Part shown: piece by piece, positions 12,189 through 23,272 of the stretch
How positions within the stretch are numbered: the first letter of the stretch is position 1
Layout of the letters: each line of letters begins with the position of its first letter
Assembly: GCA_028622995.1 (NCBI GenBank)
Contig: JAJQJQ010000120.1
Span: forward strand, 1 to 64,000
Length of the DNA stretch: 64,000 bases
From: Panagrolaimus kolymaensis
Taxonomy: Eukaryota > Nematoda > Chromadorea > Rhabditida > Panagrolaimidae
Direction of reading: 5' to 3'
Notes under the pieces: model-generated
What the model saw: the letters and a program-made list of their open reading frames with translations, nothing else
Database searches by the model: none
What the model was told of the DNA's origin: nothing
Made by a program: the position numbers and the translations under genes

Positions 12189-12809
12189 ATGCTGAAAATA
12201 TATTTGTTTATCATACTATTTTCTTTGGGATCAGCTGCGGAAGAAGGTAAGAACCCTTTTTTAACGAAAATATTTAAAAAATTTGTTAATGTCACATTAT
12301 TTTAACGCTAAACCGAAATTATTTCGGTTTATTCGGGTTTTTTTGCTCTATGAAATTTTCTTTTCAAATACCTTCATTATTTATAGAACCAAGCTACACA
12401 TTAAAAATGCAAACTTTGATAAATAAAACAATCAATTTTTTATCCCTGAAAAAAACCCACCCATTAGAAATGATTCGGCAAATGAGTTTATTGACAAATG
12501 AAATGGAACATTTAGCTCAAGCTTATTGGGAATTAATGCGATATGCATTGGATGAAAACAGAGACGTAAATTTTTTTCCATAGCTATCATATCCTTAAAT
12601 TTTTGGAATTAGTATTTTAGAATGATACTGAAAGTGACAAATTCATAGCTTTTCAACTTATTAATAATATACATTATCTTGATCCAAATTCAACTGATAA
12701 CTTATTTTATTCAGAAAATGCTTTTCTACGTCAATTTTTTTATTCATATTCTTGGTATTATGAACCAAATCCTGGACATAAAACTAATTTGGATAGAAAA
12801 CTGAAATAA
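12189..12809 (+). CDS. Small secreted protein, unknown family
   Basis: Three exons, 12189-12246, 12387-12565 and 12621-12809, give 141 residues; phases close (1, then 0). The N-terminus MLKIYLFIILFFSLGSAAEE is a clear signal peptide. The mature part is helical in appearance (MIRQMSLLTNEMEHLAQAYW) with one potential N-glycosylation site (NDT) and aromatic-rich FFYSYSWYYEP near the C-terminus; it has no cysteines after the signal. It sits between the reverse-strand membrane-protein pseudogene and the reverse-strand acetyltransferase. I do not recognise the family. The exon structure is well supported; the function is not. Confidence 0.65.
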
Positions 12810-12896
12810 CATTTTTTTATTACTTATTTTTTCAGACAAATTTTGTATAATAAGAAAAATATTAACAAAACAATTTCGAGCTATAATACCAGAATA

Positions 12897-13987
12897 TTAA
12901 ATTTTAGATTTTTCATATTTTTTCAATTTAGCATTTTCTTTTGCTCGCTTCTCTATGGTTTTAATATCGACAAGCAGCGCATAACATCCTTTCGCTCCAT
13001 CATCAATATTTTTAAACACGGGACTTCCATTTTCTTTATAATTCTCGAATGGCAAACAAAAAAGCTCTTTCACTCCACTCTAAAACCAACCATCGTTAAA
13101 ATTAAATTAAACAAATTTCCACCTTTTTAAGTAATTTATCAGACCCAGTAGCTGTGGCAATACCAAAATAATAATTACAATTAAAATCCTTCCATTGTTG
13201 CGACATTTCAAACCTTAATTTTTTATTTAATCCGCTTCTAAAAAAATTCAGATTTACGAAAGTTTTTAAATTCATAAAAATTAAACCTCATAAATTTTGG
13301 ATGAACTCCCAAAGCAATACCAAAACCTAAATTTTTGACATCTGTTGGAAGAAATTTTCCGATTTGTGAAATACATACATCACTGAGAACCGCAATTCGG
13401 CTTGCATTGAGATTATAAGGTTTGGCTATGATATCTAAAAAAAAGAAAACAATGCAAATATTTTAAAGTAGCCTTTCGTTAAGAAACAACTATATGCAAA
13501 TTTTACAATACCTTCAGCATAATTATCTTTTACAACAAATTTTGGATTTGAATGAAATAATTCTCCATTAAAAAGTTTATAATATTCATCAGGGGTGTAA
13601 TAAGTTTGTAATGCAACCGCAACAAGTTTATTTTCCTCAAATACTAACCAAGAAATTGGTTTTTCGAGAGCTTGAGCTGCTCTGTCAAATGAAAATTGTT
13701 CCATATCTTCGAAAGATGCATCTATAATTAATTTCTGTTTTAAAAAATGGGAAAAAATTACACTTACCTAATGATTTTCGAAGGACATTATTATCTGTAA
13801 AATTATGGTTAAAATAATTTGCAACTAACACCAAATCATTTTTATCAGCAATTTCAAATCTTAAAGAATGGCTTTTAGCTCCGTTTTTCAAATGCCATTC
13901 TGGAATTATAACCTTTCGTTCATTCTTATTCCGGGTATCCAAGTAAAAGCCATCGTGAAGAAGTAAACGAGGAAAGTCTTTAGACAT
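12897..13987 (-). CDS. GNAT-like N-acetyltransferase, intact copy
   Basis: Reverse-strand exons 13768-13987, 13512-13721, 13287-13434, 13123-13237 and 12897-13079 close in frame to 291 residues. The layout resembles nematode arylalkylamine-type GNAT proteins. First comes a strand-helix start, LRFEIADKNDLVLVANYFN. Then LRKSL..SFEDMEQ and a substrate-side ISWLVFEENKLVAVALQ. Next the motif-A-like strand and turn GFGIALGVHPKFMRSGLNKK, where the acetyl-CoA pyrophosphate would bind. FNCNYYFGIAT follows, then a lysine-rich tail. The pyrophosphate loop is not a textbook Q/RxxGxG/A, so activity is uncertain. The start is chosen because the upstream frame is not conserved in the truncated duplicate at 6552-7259. 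The GNAT call is mine from pattern; acceptor substrate unknown. Confidence 0.6.
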
Positions 13988-14337
13988 TGATTGTATTTTT
14001 TCTGCGACGAGTTTAGTGTAGCCTGTTTTACCAAAAAAAAGAAAGGAAAATTGATAATAAATGTTTCTTTTCTTTTTTTTGAGCGTTTTAAAATTACATA
14101 CTTGTTTTTTATTTTTGGTGAAAGAAAAAGGATCATTGATTGGTAGAAATAAAAATGAGAAAAGATGGAAGTTGGTTTTATGTCTCGCAAAAAATTTGGA
14201 AAGCATGATAGAAAAAAGAAGAATAAAATAAATAAAAATCACACACTTTAGTTGTTTTTTGTACCCAAGTTTTTTTTTGAAAAAAATATACGAATAAAGT
14301 ATGGGTTGTAAAATAGTAGTTTTGCACTTTATTCTTT
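13287..14337. repeat. Segmental duplication, copy B
   Basis: Partner of 6565-7587. Covers exons 1-3 of the acetyltransferase gene, introns and upstream DNA, with small indels. This copy retains the downstream exons, so it is probably the parental locus. Confidence 0.75.
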
Positions 14338-14764
14338 TTCTTGGTAGTGATTGAATTTTTTTTAACATGCATGTATTTTTGCAACATAAAATCAATTTTT
14401 GAAAAGAATGTATATTTTGTTTTAAATATTTGTATATTTTCTCTTTCAACTCCAAATTGAATCCAGAAAGCATCCATCAAAAAATTAAAAATACCCCTTA
14501 CAAATAACGGTGGAAAAATGCAATAAAATTTTTTGACCTTCAAACACAATAATACCCTACGAGAAAATAAATGGTAAAAAAATTTTCAGGTCAAAAGAAA
14601 AATTTGAAATTCGTTCAAAAAATATTTATTCTCCATTTTTGGCATTCAGCCTTTCGCGCTTTTTTTAGTTTTGTTGCTTGCTTTCTTTCCTTCGAAAAAA
14701 GAAATCCAAATATTTTTTCATAAAAATTAAAAATAAATTTTTGTTTTAAAAGTCTGAAAAAAAT
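14338..14764. other. Upstream region of F-box/LRR locus 4
   Basis: No coding exon recognised. A degenerate form of the shared upstream motif, TTTTTGGCATTCAG, lies at about 14636-14650, roughly 115 bp before the ATG. Confidence 0.45.
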
Positions 14765-17277
14765 ATGGCTTCTTCAACTTCTCGGCCAAGCTTAAATCGT
14801 AAGTGCAAGAACTTCGATGTCACCGTTTCGAATCGGGTAATAATTCTCACTATTTTATAAAAGGATTTTTTTATCCATATTTTCTCTCATAGGCCTCAAC
14901 AATATTGCCTGAACAGCAACCACCAACCACTAAATCCCTTCCATTAAAGCGAAAAAATTCTGGAATTATTTCAAAAAATGTTAAGCTTTTTAAACTTTCT
15001 CAAAATTTGACATTAATGTATATTTTAGTTTTCAAAAAAGTCACATTCTGAAACTTCCTGCGAGATAGCCCAAAAAGAAAATGACAATGATATGTTAACA
15101 AAGCTTCCAAGCGAAATCCTTGTAAGTTGTCGTCTATCTTTTAATTAATGAATTTCAAAAATTTTGTATTTTCAGGCTAAAATCTTTGATCAAGTTTCAT
15201 TTGATGATTTATTCAAGCTTGAACAAGTGAATAAGCGCCTTCGAGATGTGACTTTGAAACTTGTATGGCCAAAGAAGGAAATATTCGATCTTGAAACACT
15301 TATCAAATATACTAAATATCCAAAGATTAAACTCCAAAAATACTATAATAAAAAGCACAGCATCACCAATAAATCGGTTAGTTATTTTTAAAGATATAGA
15401 GGAAGCTTTTCTTTACTTATTGGCTATTCCTTTGTCGGCCGACATAACTCTACTCAACAAGACCCTTCCCGATAATAACATTACTCCGACTAAAGGAGGA
15501 GAGACTCAGAATTAAAATGTGAAGTAATTTAGGGTTAGGTAACTTTTAAAATTATATAACTCATTTTCCATCAAGCCACTCTGACCATCATTTATCGTAT
15601 TATAAATTGGAATTAAAAACAAAAGGTTTTTTGGAATGAATTGCCAAGAATCACATTTAACTTCACAAAATTTGAATAAACAGACATGAAGGCCATTTCC
15701 GTTTCTGCAGAAATATTGGGCGGTTCCATAAGTTTTGTCCAATCCAAAATATTTCAATTGTTCATAACTTCGCCTTCATTCGATTAAATTGAATTCTGTT
15801 TTCACCAAATTATAGCTTTTTCGAAGTAGTATTATCTTTTTTTTTACAAAATAAAAGTTCAGAAGAAAAATAAAAAGTTAAGGACAATTAAAAATTTTTC
15901 GATTGGATAAAACTTATGGAACCACCCAATAAAAATGGTTACATAACTTTAAAGTTTTTAATTATTTTGATTTTGACTCTTCCCTATTTAGTCGCAGAAA
16001 CGTCCATTCGGGGTAATGGCGTTGCACCTCTATTGTCGCCATAAATACAAATTTTATAATTTTAGGTCGAAGCTGTTTTATCTAGAGCAAATATCAAACA
16101 TCTTGATCTTACTATTTGCAATCGAAATATTACTTCTTCTTTTTGTTCAGGTTTGAATAATGCTCCTCATTTGACTATACTTGATTTAAAAAATATCACA
16201 ATGAGCAATAAAAATTTGGATACCATCGCTAAATATAATCCATTACTGGAAAAGCTCACGCTTATTAAATGCTTTAAACATGATAAAGCTGAAATGGGTT
16301 TAAAATCTATATTTACTGAATGTAAAAATCTTACACATCTTAATATTAGCCAAAACTCTCTGTTAGTAGGTGTAAGCTTTGTTTTTCTTCCACCTCAATT
16401 GATCTACTTAAATATTGCATATTGTGATTCAATTACTTCAAACCAAGTGGATATTATAGCTGAAAAAGCCATTAATCTTGAAACTATCATTTTGACTTCC
16501 TTTCAAGATTCAAGAAATAATTTTAATAATGAGTTAAAAAAATTAATTAAACTTCGATTTTTTCAATATTATAATACTATCTGCAGGCAGCCTTTAATAC
16601 ATTCAATTGATTTTTCACATTTGAAAAATTTGGAAATTGTAAATATTGATATATCTAATTTCACTCAAACTTTGGAATCTCTTGAAGAGTGTCCAAAGTT
16701 AAGAGCTTTAAATTTAATAAATGACGTTTATGATGAAAATGATAATTGGAATCGAGAATTTGAAATATTAAAAAGACTAAAAAATTTAAAATTCTTAAAG
16801 TTAAACAATTTCTACGGTTTAAAAGGACTAGTTGATTTAGTTCAATCTTCTCAAATTCAGGTTAGTTACTCATGTGAAAATAAATAATACATACATTTAA
16901 AAAAAACTTTTTTGCTTTTCAGTATTTATCCCTTCAAGGATTCAAAGATGTATCCGATGAAATAATTAAAGAACTTATAACAGAATGTAATGTAAGTAAA
17001 TTTATTAACAAAAAATAATAAATCAAGATAAATTCTTTTTTAGTCTTTAACGCATTTGGAATTGCTTGATCCATTTAAAAAATACGATACTATTTTATTA
17101 GGAATCCTTACTGAAGAACTTCTTCTTCCACGTTCAAACATTCTCAAATTGGTTATTAATAAAAGAGCAAAGCGAAAGTTTCCTCCATGTAAATGGTGTG
17201 AAATTATTTTATGCGAATTCACATCCCCATTTGATCATTACACGAATGTTGAAAATCAATACCACACAAAAAAATAA
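14765..17277 (+). CDS. F-box/LRR protein, locus 4
   Basis: Seven exons, 14765-14836, 14893-14979, 15029-15121, 15176-15376, 16066-16860, 16923-16991 and 17044-17277, all phase 0, encode about 516 residues without a break. N-terminus MASSTSRPSLNRKCKNFD; a second basic exon carries LPLKRKNSG. The F-box is LPSEIL/AKIFDQVSFDDLFKLEQVNKR. The 795-nt LRR exon contains LTILDLKN, LTHLNISQN and LKFLKLNN, and the C-terminal cap ends CKWCEIIL...SPFDHYTNVENQYH. The intron before the LRR exon is 689 bp instead of about 50 bp and contains a TA-flanked MITE at 15716-15929. Likely an SCF substrate receptor; splicing of the enlarged intron is assumed from conserved splice sites. Confidence 0.83.
15716..15929. 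mobile_element. Mariner-type MITE in an intron of locus 4
   Basis: 214 bp bounded by TA at 15714-15715 and 15930-15931. About 28-bp terminal inverted repeats, TTGGGCGGTTCCATAAGTTT on the left and its near-complement on the right, match at about 25 of 28 positions. TA flanks and a TTGGG...GGTTCC end fit a mariner-type MITE. It does not explain all of the roughly 640-bp intron expansion; the rest is unrecognised. Confidence 0.7.
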
Positions 17278-17493
17278 TTTTCTTTTTTCTTTTTCATCAA
17301 AAAGTTCGAAATGTTTACAATTTTATTTACTATTCTTTGTATAACTCAAAAAAAAATTTGCTCGATATTTAAATTTTTTTAATCACTTTTTTCTAATTTC
17401 TCTTATTTATAATGCCATATTTTTCTATCAAACTTTAATAAAAAAAAAACAAGGAACGCAAACACGAACAAACAAAATGACAATGAAATTTAT

Positions 17494-18045
17494 TATTACG
17501 TGTTTAGGAAAGGCCACGATGAATTGCTACCGCTATCTACAATGAACAAAACAACTCGTCTTGGGTTTTATGATAATATTAGCCCATACAAATGTTCATT
17601 AGGCGATATAATTATCCCTAGCTATGTTGTGGTATTTTGGGGAATTCCACAGCTATTTATCTTTAAAGTGCCAATTTTGAGAATAAACTGATTTTTAAAA
17701 TTTTTTAATGAGTTGAATTTGAATTGAATTGAATATAAAACATTAAATTCAATGTTTTTACATACGAATTAACAATATTATATTAATATCCATGAAAGAC
17801 ATTTGTTTTTTTTTGGCCATCTTTAGCTTTTATTGATCAATATGGCTATGTTGCTAAAAAATGATGTTTCGTCAATGTTTATTTTATTTTAATATTTAGC
17901 TTTTAAAAAGTGTTTTATAATCATTCTAAAAGTTTTGAATCAGCACAATTTCAAAAAGTTAAGATTTTGATAGCCATTTTAGTGTATCAACCATAAATAG
18001 CCATAAAAGGTATAAAATGGATGGTTTATCTTTGCCATCTTACTT
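17494..18045. mobile_element. Decayed single-arm copy of the long-inverted-repeat element
   Basis: Aligns patchily with the left arm of the element at 8172-8769: near the end TGTTTAGGAAAGG versus TGTTCGGAAAGTCC, then ATTTTGG..AATTCCACAG, AAATTCAATGTTTTTACATA, GGCTATGTTGCTAAAAAATG and GATAGCCATTTTAGTGTATC. Many substitutions and indels; the inverse arm is missing. An older insertion of the same family. The 63-residue open frame at 17500-17691 is inside it and is not called as a gene. Confidence 0.7.
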
Positions 18046-18075
18046 CTTCCATACATTTGACAACATATAAATGTT

Positions 18076-20453
18076 TTAAACGGGATTGGCAACATTTCTA
18101 ATAACAAGCGAGGGTTTTTCCATCGAATTTTTCCATTCATTACATTTTGCTTCCATCTTTCTCTTGAATTCCGTCAATAATTGTTCGTCAATTATGCCAA
18201 TAAATGTTAGAGTGACACAAGCTTCTGGTGCAAGTATGGCCAAAAAAAAATTTAATAAATTAATTATTTTATCATTTAAATTATCACTCACTTCAAGAAT
18301 TTCAAAAAATACACAAGTATCAAAGGATCCATTAAGAATTTGAAGTTCCAAGTTTTTAACTTTATTTTTGTTTAATGGAATTAAATCGTCGATAGAATCT
18401 TGAACTTTAGCTCTAAAAAATTTTTTTACTAAAAGCTTAACCAAAAATAGACTTAGAAAAGTACCGAATTGATTCAGCATTTGGAAGATGTAATAATAAT
18501 GTTTGAAGGGAAATTAGCGAATCAGTATTCTCGAAAATATTTGCTTTGTATGAATCCCATTCTTTTACAAAACCATGCTTTGTTAAAACAGATAATTCAT
18601 TTATTGAAAGGACAATCTTTTGTCCAAGGACCACCTTTTCTGCTTCACAGCGATAAATTTTATCAAACATTCTTTTGTCATCCAAAATTACCATATTTGT
18701 TATCCAAATATTACCTAAGTTTGCCGCATCCATATTTAAAATAATATCATTTTCAATCATAAGCAAAAAATATCCAGCGGCATTATTGTAGTTTATCACC
18801 CACTTTCATTTTTTTCAATTTTTCATTCTTTTTTTCATTCAGTCATTCCATTCTTTTTTTAGACTTTTTATATCATTAATTTTTATAACAAAAAAGTTGG
18901 CAATTTTTTTTTGAGGATCTGTATCAGCAGTAACCTTTTTGGGGTTCTGGATCTTTAAAATTCTATAAAGGATCTGGATCTTTAAGATTCTTTAAATGAT
19001 CTGGGTTCGTTATTGGGACTAGATCCTTTAACGTTTTAAAGCACTTCAAATTTCTCAATTTTATATGATTAATTTTTGTTGGGTTGAAAGAGAAGCAGTG
19101 GTAGTCGAGTGGTCAGGAAGCCGCTCGTCCGGTGGATCATTCAATACATTCGAATGTTCGAGTTCAGGTAAAAAAAGAATAAAAAATTGAAAAAAAATGA
19201 AAGTGGGTGACAAACTTCAAAAGTTACTCCAGCTTCCACATCAACATCGTGTACAATGCAAAATGGCGCGTTTTGATAGAAAAATTTACAAGTTCGATGA
19301 AGCTTTCTGATTACATTTCCACGAGCCTGTTTGAGAATATAATCAATTAAAGAATAACGAAATGGAAATTCCTGCCGTTTCATATTTCTTTTAGCATATT
19401 TAACTGTATTGGGTGATGGTGCTAAAATTCTATATTTTGTAACTTTATTTTAAAAATCTTTTATACCTTTATAATGCCAATATCTATGACCTCGATTAAA
19501 TAGTTTCGGTAATTTCACAACCGATTTGTTTATTTTTTCATTGAAAGCTTTCTCAAATAATCGTGTTGCATTATAACTTTTAAATGTAACAAAAATTTTA
19601 ATATCTCGAGAAGCATTTGCCTAAAAATAAAAAATGCTTATTATTCTTTGATAATTTCTTATTTAATTAAAGGAAAAATAATTATACTTTAACAAATTCA
19701 TAAAAAGAATCAATATCCATGGAACCTTCCAAATCGAAGAGTTTGATTTTAAAAAGCTTTTTTTTCTTTGACAATGTGTTTATATTGATCAAAGATTGTG
19801 GCGAAACTTTACACCCTCTTATGCTAAAAATTAATTAACTCTATTATTACTTTTTTTTTGCCTAAAAGTTTTATGAAAAAAACTAACTATAACAATCTCA
19901 GATTATCAAGAGGTGCTAATATATCTTCTAAAAATATTTTCGATCCATCCTCCATTGTATTTTTATCAAAATTAAAATATTTGATATTTCCCGATTTTGT
20001 TAAAGTTCTAAACTTTTCATTTGATAAATTAAAGGTGATTAAATCAATATTCTTTGCGGTACAGCGAATAATTTTATTTAGAAGTGTGTGATGCTCTTTA
20101 CTATAACTTATTAATTTTAACCTCTTTGTAATCCAAATATTATCAATTTTTTGTAATTCTAATTGATTTGGATATTTTTCAAGATCTTGAGGATCTTGAT
20201 ATTCTGGATGAAAAATGATGTTGCCATCATGTATTATGCCATTAATTTTTCGTTTAATTTCATCAGTCCATAAATCATCGATAATAAAATAAGGATGTTT
20301 CAAATAAAAATGCTTATCGCTGCAATATAGTTTATGCATAATTTGAGCATTAGCATTTTGGCAAATAAAATTTATCAATTTGTCGGGAAGAGAAAATTGC
20401 TGTTCATGATAATTTAACCGATCATTAACAGTTATTCTTTTTTCATTTGCCAT
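18076..20453 (-). CDS. Two-unit F-box-like protein
   Basis: Reverse-strand exons 19894-20453, 19688-19823, 19467-19620, 19216-19421, 18465-18802 and 18076-18412 close in frame to 576 residues. The protein is two repeats of about 285 aa. Each starts with an F-box-like helix bundle: QQFSLPDKLINFICQNA...KLYCSDKHFY in unit 1 and QEFPFRYSLIDYILKQA...KLHRTCKFFY in unit 2. Then follow an IWIT strand, a middle region, and an LRR-like end beginning after ..NLRF/ESIR. The protein at 40695-42645 has the same two-unit design. Unit 2 holds a 413-bp inverted-repeat insertion treated as an intron (18803-19215). An adjacent former intron (18241-18291) lost its acceptor AG and reads through. Probably an SCF adaptor-like or ligand-binding protein; F-box identity is weaker than for the LRR family. 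Confidence 0.65.
18803..19215. mobile_element. Inverted-repeat insertion acting as an intron
   Basis: On the reverse strand the interval starts GTTTGTCACCCACTTTC and ends GAAAG before TGGGTGATAAAC; the ends are inverted repeats of about 40 bp (about 18791-18838 and 19173-19214). GT and AG fall inside the repeats, both junctions are phase 0, and no other unit of this family has an intron here. The interior holds a tandem GGATCTGGATCTTTAA repeat (about 18941-19015) and a tRNA-like sequence. Confidence 0.65.
19093..19167 (+). other. tRNA-like sequence inside the intron-forming insertion
   Basis: An A-box-like GTAGTCGAGTGG at 19101-19112 and a B-box-like TGTTCGAGTTC at 19155-19165 are spaced as in a tRNA, Ser-like in the D arm (GAGTGGTCAGGAAGCCGCTC). 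The acceptor stem does not pair convincingly, so this is a decayed tRNA or a tRNA-derived SINE head rather than a working gene. Confidence 0.4.
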
Positions 20454-21120
20454 TTTCTTCTGTAAAAAAATTCATAAAATTTAAATAAAAAATAATCAAA
20501 AAGGTTTAATAATAATTTTTTATTGGTGAAATGCCCCAAGAATAAATAAAATCGAAACATCCTCCTTTTCTAAAGAAACGTTAAAAATAAAAGCAAAATT
20601 GCGTTTAAAAAAAAGAAAAAGAAGTTCCCGATAAAATCAAACTAAATAAAATTATAGACAAAAAACAGCAACAACAGAAACTTTCACTTTTTTATATGAA
20701 AGAAAGAAAACAACTGCTTTCTCATTCATTACATAAGAAAAATTCTAAAGCAAAAATGAAATGAAACCGGTTTTTTATTTATTTGTTATCGCAAAAATTT
20801 GGTTTTGCCAAAAAATAAATCAGAAATATCATTGTTTGTCCAATGATGCGAAGGTTTGTGAGTCACCCTACATTTTATGAACTTTGTTGTTTCTTCACAA
20901 AATTGGTTTTTAAAAAAACAAAAAAAGAATAAAGTATTCACTGGTAAAGAATACCTTTTATTGAAAAACTTGAAAGGTATATAAAAAGGGAAAAAAATAC
21001 ATATTTTTTTGTTTTGACTTCAAAAAGTCTTTTTTGATTTTATATTTCATTGATTGCTTTTAAATAATTATCGATAAAAAATAAATTTTTGATATTTATA
21101 AAAGCAACATTTATCCAATA
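20454..21120. other. Spacer upstream of the two-unit gene
   Basis: AT-rich, no exon recognised. About 20838-20910 (TTTGTGAGTCACCCTACATT, then TTTCTTCACAAAA) resembles about 23383-23456, upstream of the next reverse-strand gene, which also belongs to this F-box-like group: a candidate shared 5' region. Confidence 0.45.
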
Positions 21121-23272
21121 TCAATGTATAAGGTCAAAGTCATCTGAAAGAGTGTTACAACCAAATCGAGGTCCACCATTTCCCCAATGGTTATAAAGTT
21201 GATTTCTAACTATTTCAAAAAGCTTTCCAGATTGCGAGGATTGTTTATCGAATAAATGTACTTCACAATGAGATAAACAATTTTTCTAAAAAAAGAAAAA
21301 CAAATTACGTATTAACTTTGTTCGTTAATGAGAGAATTTTCACTTACTTTTAAAAAATCAACAAAAGTATACGGGTCCAAATCTTTTGTAACATATTGAA
21401 ACATAATATGCTTAAATTTGTTTTCAAATGAAAATTCAAGCAAATTTAGTGCAGTTTGTGGAGTAAAAATAGCATGGTGAATTCTAAAAAAACTCTAATC
21501 GCTGACAATCGCAATTTTTACCCTTGCCCAATTTTTTACTTACTTAATATATTCAATTTTTGGAGTCAAATTTAAAATATCCTCAACGGGAACTGAAGTA
21601 CCACTTTCATAAATTACGACGCACTTTTTAAGATTCAATTCCACAACATTTCCATGTCCAATCAAAAATTTTAATTCGTCAAACATTAAATCTTGATTGT
21701 AAATTTTCAAATATTTTGCATCACATTGACTAACTTTTGGAATAAATCTTGATAAAACATTTTTTGAAGTTTTTGATAAAACTTTTAATACACCCAAAAT
21801 ATATAAATTTTCAAGCCCTACTCTCTTTTTAGAATTGGAAATTTGCATCGAATTTTCATATATTTCATCCCCGACTTGGTCGTTGATAAATTTATAACAA
21901 ATTTTAAATGAATATTTTGAATAAAAATGTTTGCAAGCTTTGATAAGTTTTAATTTTAGAATGGAACTTGATTTTTTTGAAATATAATGGATGAAACTTT
22001 ACTTAAATGGGAATTTTTGTGTACAAGTTTTACCCGCGATGAAATATATTATTCTTGTTTGTTTTTCAACTTTGGTAATATTATTCATATAAGTACAATG
22101 TTTCGCTGATACCATCCATGAAGTTGCAGCATTTTCAGAAAAAATTTCAAAATAAAATGGATTTTTCCATGGAACTTCATATGGAACTAAACCTTGATTT
22201 CTAGCAAGTATTCGATATTCATTTTTCATATCTTTATCATCCATATAAAATCTACAGTACTTTGAGTAGGTTTGAAGCAATTTCTAAAAAACTTAATTAT
22301 TTAAAGACTAAACAAGATTACTATTGTAAATTACTGGAATATTTTGCCGTCGCTTCAAAAAATTAATATAAAGCTTCCATAAAGTTAAATTAGATAAATC
22401 TCTTCCAATTCGATATTCTGTTGTTTGCTCGACATATTCCACATCATATTCTTCTGCTTGTAAAACTGTTTGAAACCACACTTCTTCATCGATTGAATCT
22501 TTAATGGATTCAAGCTTTTGATGCAAATCTTTCATTTTTTGATATGTTTCTATCATAGCTCTGGATGGAGGCGAACCTAAATAAAAATAAATATAAAGAA
22601 TCAGAGTTTCATTAAATTACAAATATTTTTTTCATAAATATTCCATATTTCATCCAATTGCCAATGGGGGAAATTCAAATTTTCTTCCAACACTTCTAAC
22701 TTTTTAGCTAAGGTTGCTATGTTATTCATTTCTTTAAACCTCCTAATAACATATGAGATATGGCTGAATATGTAACGAAGTTTAGGAAAAAGTTCTTTTG
22801 ATTTATTTTTAAGAGACTGAAAATATAAAGTTAATATTTTTGTATTAAGAGCGAAGTCTCCCTTACGTATAATCCTTTCATGCCTTTACAACTATAAGGT
22901 TCAGCAGAATAGCTATAAGGCGCCATCGATAAAATCATATATCTTTTTGGGTCAGTAAAATGATTGTAATTTGTAAATAAGCTGAAACAACTACTTACTG
23001 TGGAATTTTTAAATGATATCAATTATAGCAAAAAAAGTGGGTTGTAAAATTTTTGCTTAAGAAACTAAAGCTTACTTTGTCCAAAATTCCCATGGCATCA
23101 TAAATTTCTCAGCAAATTCATGCAAAACCAACCATTTATCTTTCCATCTTATTTTTCGATTATATGCTGCTATAAGCTCATTAATGAATTTAGCATAAGT
23201 TGAATTTACTGTTCCACTTAATTTTCCATTATGAATTACAGTTCGATCAGATTTATTGAAAATAAATTCCAT
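21121..23272 (-). pseudogene. Helical-repeat plus F-box-like gene with an in-frame stop
   Basis: Reverse-strand exons 23076-23272, 22867-22981, 22621-22816, 22335-22576, 21544-22283, 21348-21483 and 21121-21285 close in frame to 597 codons, with one internal TAA (22001-21999, codon 345). The N-terminal half is helical with aromatic spacing (LWKLYINFLKRRQNIP, YSKYCRFYMDDKD), faintly like half-a-TPR repeats of splicing factor PRP39; that is weak. The C-terminal half is the F-box-like unit: QKFPFK, stop, SFIHYISKKSSSILKL, KACKHFYSKYS, then exons of 136 and 165 nt exactly as in the two-unit genes. Related proteins have Tyr at the stop position (FPFRYSLIDYI), so one TAT-to-TAA change suffices. Either a recent pseudogene of a chimeric gene, two abutting genes, or a base error. 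Confidence 0.55.

Noticed and set aside
15261..15515. Forward frame running from the F-box exon into the intron of locus 4
   Set aside because: Out of frame with the F-box and crosses a conserved splice donor.
21968..22002. Treating GTAAAG...TCAAG as an intron to avoid the TAA in the chimeric gene
   Set aside because: It would be only 35 nt and would delete the conserved SFIHYISKKSSS segment that aligns with relatives.
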